Shown here: in pieces, positions 1 through 4,415 of the stretch
Position numbering within the stretch: position 1 is the stretch's first letter
Layout: each line of letters begins with the position of its first letter
Assembly: GCA_030706665.1 (NCBI GenBank)
Contig: JAUZOB010000196.1
Location: forward strand, 1 to 6,321
Origin: Bacteroidota bacterium
GTDB taxonomy: Bacteria > Bacteroidota > Bacteroidia > Bacteroidales > Prolixibacteraceae
Direction: 5' to 3'
Length of the DNA: 6,321 nucleotides
The notes under the pieces: generated by a model
The model's input: only the letters and a program-made list of their open reading frames with translations
Told to the model about the DNA's origin: nothing
Database searches by the model: none
Translations under genes and position numbers: made by a program

Positions 1-143
1 TATATAAGATGTGGCTGATGATGGATTTATATATCCATTATTCTTGATTTTTACGTGATTATCCTAGTTAACTCAATAACCTTATTATATGGTTGAATTT
101 ATTTAATCTGGAATGGAAAAGTCTCAGATGAATAGCTGATTGT
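1..143. other. AT-rich flank without a gene
   Basis: This is the region downstream of the minus-strand epimerase gene. I see no supported coding region, and stops occur often in the frames I read. There is a small inverted repeat, ATGGAT (21-26) with ATCCAT (33-38). On the minus strand it lies about 105 nt past the stop codon of the epimerase gene and has no U-tract, so I do not call it a terminator. Confidence 0.5.
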
Positions 144-1016
144 TCAATAACGTAGTTGTAAATAATTCAGCGTTGATTGTAGGTCCGGGTATTCAAATTT
201 AAAACCGGCTTCAGTTAGTCGGCGAGAAATAACGTGAGGGGTATGTAATAATTCATGAGATGATTTTCCCAATAGAATTTTCAAGACGAAAGCAGGAACG
301 GTAAAAATTGCAGGACGATGCAACGTATGGGCCAATATTGATGAAAATTCTTTTTGAGTGCAATTCACAGGGGCTGTCAAATTATAAACGGCATTGCATT
401 CAGGATGTGTAATTAAAAAATTAATTGCATTGATGATGTCTTCTATACATACATATGGGAATGGTTGTTTCCCATTCCCGAGTTTCCCTCCGAGTCCAAT
501 TCTGTAAAGAGGAAGCAGTCGATTTAGAACTCCTCCGTTTTTACCTATGACCAAACCAAACCGCAGGATTGCAACACGAACTTTGTATTCTGTTACTCTA
601 TTGGCTTCTTTTTCCCAGTCTTTTATAACTTTTCCCAGAAAGTCGTTTCTTAGATCAGCTGAATATTCGTCGTGAATTTTATGAGGACTATATACCCCAA
701 TTGCTGATGCATTAAGAAGAAGAGTCGGACGAATGGATTCTTCCAGTAGAGAGATACTTTGAACTAATTTTCGGGTTGTGTTTATCCGACTGTTATAAAT
801 TAAATCTTTTTTCTTCTGATTCCATCGCCCTGAGAAGATAGGAGCTCCAGCGAGATTAATGACCACGTCTGATGATTTAATTGCTTCTGCAATTTCAGTA
901 CAATCGTTCTGCAACAGATCTCGTGAAAGTCGGATTATTTCAATTGAATGCTCTTTGAAATTCCTGGTAATTTCTGAACCAATAAAACCTCCGGATCCGG
1001 TAATTGAAACTTTCAT
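144..1016 (-). CDS. TIGR01777 family NAD(P)-binding epimerase-like protein (SDR superfamily, DUF1731 C-terminus)
   Basis: A 290-residue extended short-chain dehydrogenase/reductase, the usual length for the TIGR01777 family (E. coli YfcH, human SDR39U1). What is seen: an N-terminal Rossmann dinucleotide motif GSGGFIG at residues 7-13; NLAGAPI at 54-60; a conserved tryptophan at 65 followed by SRINTT (76-81); the family block NASAIGVY at 102-109; DFLGKVIKDWE at 125-135; LRFGLVIG at 151-158; and a C-terminal DUF1731-like segment at about 240-287 containing HVISRRLTEAGF. Many members have a P where this protein has S264 in that last block. The protein is probably cytosolic and binds NADP(H). Its substrate is unknown for the family, so the reaction is not assigned. 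The ATG at 1016 places the glycine motif at the normal distance from the N-terminus. The gene is divergent from the ClC gene, with 141 bp between the two start codons. Confidence 0.93.
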   Translation of the reverse strand: MKVSITGSGGFIGSEITRNFKEHSIEIIRLSRDLLQNDCTEIAEAIKSSDVVINLAGAPIFSGRWNQKKKDLIYNSRINTTRKLVQSISLLEESIRPTLLLNASAIGVYSPHKIHDEYSADLRNDFLGKVIKDWEKEANRVTEYKVRVAILRFGLVIGKNGGVLNRLLPLYRIGLGGKLGNGKQPFPYVCIEDIINAINFLITHPECNAVYNLTAPVNCTQKEFSSILAHTLHRPAIFTVPAFVLKILLGKSSHELLHTPHVISRRLTEAGFKFEYPDLQSTLNYLQLRY

Positions 1017-1059
1017 AGATAAATAGAGTTTAAATTTAAAAGCTCAATTTTTATTATCT

Positions 1060-1067
1060 GAAAGATA
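1060..1067 (-). promoter_or_regulatory. Candidate -7 box for the epimerase gene
   Basis: On the minus strand the sequence reads TATCTTTC, one mismatch from the Bacteroidota consensus TAnnTTTG. It would give a 5' leader of about 35-40 nt before the ATG at 1016. No convincing -33 TTTG is seen. Confidence 0.35.
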
Positions 1068-1130
1068 TTAATTTTAATGATCTAAAACGGGTGAATCCGT
1101 AAATGATTTTTTATTGCTTGTTTGAAGTTG

Positions 1131-1138
1131 TATCTTTG
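1131..1138 (+). promoter_or_regulatory. Bacteroidota-type -7 promoter box for the ClC gene
   Basis: TATCTTTG is an exact match to the -7 consensus TAnnTTTG of the primary sigma factor in Bacteroidota. It lies 19 bp before the ATG at 1158, so the predicted leader is only about 12-15 nt. The -33 element is weak: T-rich sequence with TTG pieces, but no TTTG at the standard spacing. Confidence 0.7.
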
Positions 1139-1157
1139 TAAAGAATGATTTCCTGAA

Positions 1158-2936
1158 ATGAGTAAATTAGAATTAGTCCTCGATAAATTTATTGATTGGA
1201 GGGTAAGACGAATCCCTGAAAAAAGTTTTATCTATTTCCTAAGTATAGTAGTTGGATTAGCTTGCGGACTTGCTGCTTTAATCCTAAAAAATCTGGTTCA
1301 TTTTACGGCTTATGAGTTAACATCATGGTTTGATATCAAAAGTTGGAGTTATTGGTATCTGGCCCTGCCTATGTTTGGTATCGGGTTGACCATGCTTTTT
1401 GTTCGTTATTACGTCAAAGACGATATTAGCCACGGTGTGACGCGTATTTTATTTGCCATATCGCAAAGAGATAGTTTTATCCGGCCACATAATAATTACA
1501 CCTCAATAATAGGTAGCTCGTTAACCATTGGACTCGGGGGATCTGTGGGAGCTGAAGCCCCGATTGTTCTTACTGGTGCCTCAATCGGATCAAATCTTGC
1601 TCGGCTAATGAGAATGAATTATAAGACAATTACCTTGATGATCGGGTGTGGAGCCGCAGGAGCTATTGCCGGAATTTTTAAAGCACCGTTGGCAGGGATG
1701 TTGTTTACAATGGAGGTGCTAATGATGGATCTGACCATGGCTTCACTGATCCCTATCTTGATTTCGGCAGTAACATCAGCTTCCTTTACTTATTTGTTAG
1801 TGGGAAACAATGTCCTCCTTTCATTTTATATGAATTCTCCTTTTAATCTGAATAATATCCCTTATTATATAGTCCTGGGTGTTTTTTGTGGATTCATATC
1901 CCTGTATTTTACCCGCTCGGCAATGTGGGTTGAATCAAAATTTAAAAAAATCAGTAATCCTATCCGTAAGTTGTTAATTGGAGGCGGGCTGCTGGGAATT
2001 TTAATATTCTTATTTCCTCCGCTGTGGGGAGAAGGATATTTGACAATTATTGATATTTTAAACGGACATGGAACGAATATTCTGAACAATTCGTTTTTTT
2101 ACGGAACACAGCATAATACGATACTATTTTTATTGTTTTTGGCGCTAATTCTTGTTTTCAAGGTAGTTGCCATGGCTACTACAAATGGAGCAGGAGGAGT
2201 AGGAGGGATATTTGCACCGTCGCTATACATGGGTGGGGTGGCTGGATATTTTCTGGTAATCTTTTTTCGGAATGTATTGGGGATCCCTTTACCCGAAGGA
2301 AATTTCTCTTTAGTCGGAATGGCCGGGGTGATGGCCGGAGTGATGCATGCGCCTTTAACTGCAATCTTCCTGATTGCTGAAATTACCGGAGGTTATTCTT
2401 TGTTTATACCGCTAATGATCACGTCTACAATCTCCTATCTAACTATAATGAGTTTTGAACCTCATTCGCTCTATACAAAAAGGCTCGCCGAACGTGGTGA
2501 GTTAATCACTCATAATAAGGATAAAGCTGTTTTGACCTTGTTGAAACTTAGAAATGTGATAGAGACTGATTTGTTAGTAGTCAATGAAAATGCGACACTC
2601 GGTCAGTTGGTTAAAACGATCTCCAAATCAAATAGGAACATATTCCCTGTAATAGATGAGAATGGTTTGCTTAAAGGAATTGTAGTCCTTGATGATATTC
2701 GAAGTATCATGTTTAATAGTGAGATGTACGATATAACCCATGTTCATGATTTGATGATTTCGCCCCCTGCGCTGGTATTTCCTAATGAAAATATGGATTC
2801 CGTAATGAATAAATTTACTAAAACAGGAGCATGGAATCTTCCGGTTGTAGAAGAAGGAAAATATCTTGGGTTCGTCTCAAAATCTAAAATATTTAATGCT
2901 TATCGAAGCGTATTGGTGCATTTTTCGGACGAATAG
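1158..2936 (+). CDS. ClC-family chloride channel/transporter with tandem CBS domains
   Basis: A 592-residue inner-membrane protein. Residues about 20-440 form the hydrophobic ClC core and about 466-585 hold two CBS domains, the cytosolic modules that often bind adenine nucleotides and tune gating. The anion-pathway motifs are recognisable. The first is SHGVT at 91-95, in place of the E. coli-type GSGIP. The second is GSVGAEAP at 128-135, with the gating glutamate E133. The third is GGIFAPSL at 349-356. The pore tyrosine corresponds to Y413 in EITGGY. In the helix equivalent to E. coli helix H the sequence is APLAGMLFTMEVL (176-188), so E186 matches E202 but V187 replaces the internal proton glutamate E203. 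By family knowledge this favours passive chloride flux or an altered proton path over classical 2Cl-/1H+ exchange; that is inference. The gene has its own TATCTTTG promoter and ends before a strong hairpin terminator. It appears intact and monocistronic. Confidence 0.95.
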   Translation: MSKLELVLDKFIDWRVRRIPEKSFIYFLSIVVGLACGLAALILKNLVHFTAYELTSWFDIKSWSYWYLALPMFGIGLTMLFVRYYVKDDISHGVTRILFAISQRDSFIRPHNNYTSIIGSSLTIGLGGSVGAEAPIVLTGASIGSNLARLMRMNYKTITLMIGCGAAGAIAGIFKAPLAGMLFTMEVLMMDLTMASLIPILISAVTSASFTYLLVGNNVLLSFYMNSPFNLNNIPYYIVLGVFCGFISLYFTRSAMWVESKFKKISNPIRKLLIGGGLLGILIFLFPPLWGEGYLTIIDILNGHGTNILNNSFFYGTQHNTILFLLFLALILVFKVVAMATTNGAGGVGGIFAPSLYMGGVAGYFLVIFFRNVLGIPLPEGNFSLVGMAGVMAGVMHAPLTAIFLIAEITGGYSLFIPLMITSTISYLTIMSFEPHSLYTKRLAERGELITHNKDKAVLTLLKLRNVIETDLLVVNENATLGQLVKTISKSNRNIFPVIDENGLLKGIVVLDDIRSIMFNSEMYDITHVHDLMISPPALVFPNENMDSVMNKFTKTGAWNLPVVEEGKYLGFVSKSKIFNAYRSVLVHFSDE

Positions 2937-3025
2937 CAGTTGTTGTATCTTTTTTTGAGAAAGTTTTGATAGAGTAATAATCAATTCTTGATTTGTCGGG
3001 GTAGTATCTTGATGTTGAATAATAT

Positions 3026-3067
3026 AAAAAGGAGCAGTATTCATTAAAGAATGCTGCTCCTTTTTTT
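3026..3067. terminator. Shared, probably bidirectional intrinsic terminator between convergent genes
   Basis: A 17-nt arm at 3026-3042 (AAAAAGGAGCAGTATTC) pairs with 3049-3065 across the 6-nt loop ATTAAA. The single difference between arms is a U·G wobble on the plus-strand RNA and an A-C mismatch on the minus-strand RNA, so the plus direction (end of the ClC transcript) folds better. A T-run at 3061-3067 completes the plus terminator. On the minus strand the stem is followed by U-rich sequence (TTTTTATATTATT), so it probably also ends the LOTUS-gene transcript. The T-run overlaps the stop codon of that gene at 3066-3068. Confidence 0.9.
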
Positions 3068-3308
3068 ATTCATCTTCCGGTGTAGTTTCCTCTATCACCT
3101 TGGCATATACAACAGGAGGTTGCTTGGTATCATCTATTCGGGTTTCAAGGAGATGCGGATAACCTGCTATAAATTTTGCAAGTTTGCCATACTTTATTCC
3201 CTTAATTCTTAAAACCCCTCCAATTTCTGCAAGGTTTGACCAACCATCATCATTGGCAGTTGATTGAACCGCTTCGATTAGAACTTTTTCAATTGCTTGT
3301 TTATCCAT
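3066..3308 (-). CDS. Small stand-alone OST-HTH/LOTUS-like domain protein
   Basis: An 80-residue acidic-tailed protein without signal peptide or membrane segment. The layout resembles the C-terminal OST-HTH/LOTUS winged-helix module found in bacterial NYN-domain proteins and in eukaryotic germ-line proteins. An opening helix (about 3-17) is followed by DDGWSNLAEIGGVL at 20-33, with the characteristic GW at 22-23 and the small-residue turn G30-G31. Next comes KYGKLAKFIAGYPHLLE (39-55), matching the usual 'YGYkKLsdLi' helix, and then a final strand PPVVYAKVI (64-72). LOTUS domains in other proteins bind RNA, including G-quadruplex RNA, or partner helicases. Here the whole gene is little more than that domain, so a role as a small RNA-binding or adaptor protein is inference. 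The acidic tail ETTPEDE is unusual for a nucleic-acid binder. It has its own promoter-like box and is convergent with the ClC gene. An alternative is a generic winged-helix protein of unknown function. Confidence 0.8.
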   Translation of the reverse strand: MDKQAIEKVLIEAVQSTANDDGWSNLAEIGGVLRIKGIKYGKLAKFIAGYPHLLETRIDDTKQPPVVYAKVIEETTPEDE

Positions 3309-3365
3309 AGCTCTTATTTTTAAACGATTTCAATTAAAAAAATCCACTTTTGAAAATTATATAAA

Positions 3366-3373
3366 CAAATATA
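3366..3373 (-). promoter_or_regulatory. -7 promoter box for the LOTUS-like gene
   Basis: On the minus strand the bases read TATATTTG, an exact match to TAnnTTTG. The box is 57 bp upstream of the ATG at 3308 and predicts a leader of about 50 nt. No clear -33 TTTG is visible at the standard spacing. Confidence 0.6.
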
Positions 3374-3432
3374 ACACTGCTTTGAAAGAACTTGTTTTGA
3401 GAATGTCCATTTTAATTTGATCGAATGGGCTT

Positions 3433-3475
3433 AAAAAAGAAAAAGAGTAGATTTACGTTAAAATCCACCCTTTTC
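3433..3475 (-). terminator. Rho-independent terminator of the first repeat unit
   Basis: On the minus strand GAAAAGGGTGGATTT (3475-3461) pairs with AAATCTACTCTTTTTC (3454-3439) over a 6-nt loop. This gives 15 pairs with one bulged U and two G·U pairs, followed directly by six T residues (3438-3433). On the plus strand the two wobble pairs become A-C mismatches and no T-run follows in the right place. The structure therefore fits a minus-strand RNA much better. Confidence 0.72.
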
Positions 3476-3542
3476 TCACCTAACTAAACTAACTAACTAA
3501 ACCAATAAAACTAACTAAATCCAAACCTATGAAAAAAAATCT
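3433..3542 (-). ncRNA. Candidate small RNA, copy 1
   Basis: Predicted RNA of about 110 nt. It is defined by a TATCTTTG -7 box at 3555-3548 (minus strand), an inferred start near 3540-3542 and a strong hairpin plus U-tract ending near 3433. The 5' part carries an oligo-U run followed by CAUAGGUUUGGA. The middle is a run of UUAG/UUUAG repeats (complement of the plus-strand CTAACTAAACTAACTAA), likely single-stranded and available for pairing. A second diverged copy lies about 285 bp to the right, keeping the same box, body and hairpin position. No Rfam family is assigned from memory. A plus-strand reading as a leader with a short ORF at 3529-3639 (36 codons) is possible but less supported. The transcript itself is inference. 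Confidence 0.5.
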
Positions 3543-3573
3543 CGTTACAAAGATATGTTTTACAACACATTTT
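3471..3573. repeat. Dispersed direct repeat, copy 1
   Basis: This 103-bp block is repeated at 3753-3856 in the same orientation with one indel and scattered substitutions. The best conserved parts are TTTTCTCACC, the CTAA-rich tract, ACTAACTAAATCCAAACCTA followed by TGAA, CAAAGATATG and AACACATTTT. The hairpin to its left is kept as a structure, but its sequence differs from copy 2. Confidence 0.9.
3548..3555 (-). promoter_or_regulatory. -7 promoter box of candidate small RNA copy 1
   Basis: The minus strand reads TATCTTTG, identical to the box in front of the ClC gene and to that of copy 2. Upstream (higher coordinates) both copies share AATGTGTT(G/A)TAAA(A/G)CA, which may hold a non-canonical -33 element, since no TTTG is present there. 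Confidence 0.6.
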
Positions 3574-3707
3574 ATTCTTAAGGCTGTGTTAAATAATATC
3601 AAGAAAATGTTAATGCTTGCAAAACACGAATATTTTTAAAGAACTCTTTTCTTACTAATTAAAACAACGTTCGCTGATCAAATGTTTATCTAGTATTCAA
3701 ATTTTCA

Positions 3708-3824
3708 GCTCTTTTAAGGGTTTTAAAGAAAGGATAGATAGATTATCTATCCTTTTCTCACCCTAACTAACTAAACTAACTAAACCAAAAAAACTAACTA
3801 AATCCAAACCTATGAATAAAAATC
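3708..3824 (-). ncRNA. Candidate small RNA, copy 2
   Basis: This is the second unit of the pair, with an inferred start near 3824. It keeps the TATCTTTG box, the CAUAGGUUUGGA segment and the UUAG-rich middle, and ends in a perfect 12-bp hairpin at 3729-3755. The sequence after the stem on the minus strand begins CTTTAAAACCC, a poor U-tract, so its 3' end is less certain than that of copy 1. The oligo-U run at the 5' end is interrupted by an A relative to copy 1. On the plus strand the unit contains only an 18-codon ORF at 3812-3868. Confidence 0.42.
3729..3755. terminator. Perfect 12-bp hairpin of the second repeat unit
   Basis: AAAGGATAGATA (3729-3740) and TATCTATCCTTT (3744-3755) are exact inverted repeats with the 3-nt loop GAT. 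The position in the repeat matches the copy 1 terminator, but the stem sequence is different. Neither side has a long T-run: plus gives TTTTCTC including the end of the stem, minus gives CTTTAAAA. Termination is therefore likely but may be weak. Confidence 0.5.
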
Positions 3825-3856
3825 ACAATTCAAAGATATGCTTTATAACACATTTT
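3753..3856. repeat. Dispersed direct repeat, copy 2
   Basis: This is the second copy of the block at 3471-3573. In the CTAA-rich tract the order of CTAA and CTAAA units is permuted and one base is added, as expected from slippage. The AATCCAAACCTATGAA segment is identical between copies. Confidence 0.9.
3831..3838 (-). promoter_or_regulatory. -7 promoter box of candidate small RNA copy 2
   Basis: The minus strand reads TATCTTTG, an exact TAnnTTTG match placed at the same point of the repeat as in copy 1. Confidence 0.58.
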
Positions 3857-4360
3857 TGTGTTAGGTAAATATTAAATGATTCGTTATAATAAAAGGAAAA
3901 ATTGTAATCGCTTTGCTAATGCTATAAGCTATATTGGTGTATTATTCTGTAAATAAACAACATATAGTCTATTGTTTTGACCTTTTTCTCTTAGGTGTTG
4001 CATCGTTAAAAGAATGTTAACCCCTTCTCTATCTTAATGCAATTCGCAATCATTTTAATATTTCTCTTTTTCAAAGAACTTTATTTTTTTCGGAATTACC
4101 GATGTTAAAATATATGACAACGATCTTTCTATTCACTTTAAAAGCTTATAAAAAAGCTTGAGTATTCCCTTTTTTTGATTTAAAAGAGAGGATAAAATAG
4201 AAAACTAAGCGTATTTTATAAACTAATACGATAAAAATTGATTATCGTTACAAAAAGTAAAAATATTTGTATACAATTAGTTATGTGGCTTGGAATGCTT
4301 GTAATTATAGATGTATTACTGTCTAAATGTTAAAAATGTTATTTATATAAATTTTAATGA
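3857..4360. other. AT-rich intergenic stretch upstream of hppA, no gene seen
   Basis: I find no convincing coding region. The longest hydrophobic candidate I noticed has 23 codons (4037-4108). Small inverted repeats are present: AAGCTT at 4142-4147 and 4154-4159; CGTATT/AATACG at 4210-4215 and 4225-4230; and ACGATAA/TTATCGT at 4228-4234 and 4242-4248. The last two overlap and could not form at the same time. None is followed closely by a convincing U-tract. The stretch may hold regulatory DNA for hppA, but nothing identifies a regulator. Confidence 0.5.
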
Positions 4361-4362
4361 TA

Positions 4363-4370
4363 CACATTTG
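4363..4370 (+). promoter_or_regulatory. Weak candidate -7 box for hppA
   Basis: CACATTTG matches TAnnTTTG except for the first base. It would give a leader of about 40 nt before the ATG at 4416. A similar weak match, AATATTTG, ends at 4268. Neither has a clear -33 element, so the true hppA promoter is not settled. Confidence 0.28.
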
Positions 4371-4415
4371 ATATTTATTTATTTATTTTATAGTACACAC
4401 TCTAATTTCCAAACC

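Noticed and set aside
21..38. ATGGAT/ATCCAT hairpin as terminator of the epimerase gene
   Set aside because: The stem is only 6 bp, AT-rich, lacks a following U-tract on the minus strand and is about 105 nt past the stop codon.
1865..2364. Two minus-strand open frames of 74 and 61 codons (1865-2089 and 2179-2364)
   Set aside because: Both are antisense to the ClC membrane core and show no domain or promoter. They are shadows of the real gene.
3529..3639. Short plus-strand ORF of 36 codons starting in repeat copy 1, with an 18-codon counterpart at 3812-3868
   Set aside because: Both begin at the same aligned ATG (MKKNLVTKICFTTHF and MNKNHNSKICFITHF). However, nearly all differences between copies in the shared part change the amino acid, and the reading frames end at different places. 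This argues against a selected peptide, although a leader peptide cannot be excluded.
3471..3856. CRISPR array or insertion-sequence ends
   Set aside because: There are only two long copies about 280 bp apart, in direct orientation, with no short regular spacers, no transposase and no target-site duplication seen.
4037..4108. Hydrophobic 23-codon ORF upstream of hppA
   Set aside because: Phe/Ile/Leu-rich short frames are expected by chance in T-rich DNA, and no promoter or conserved feature supports it.
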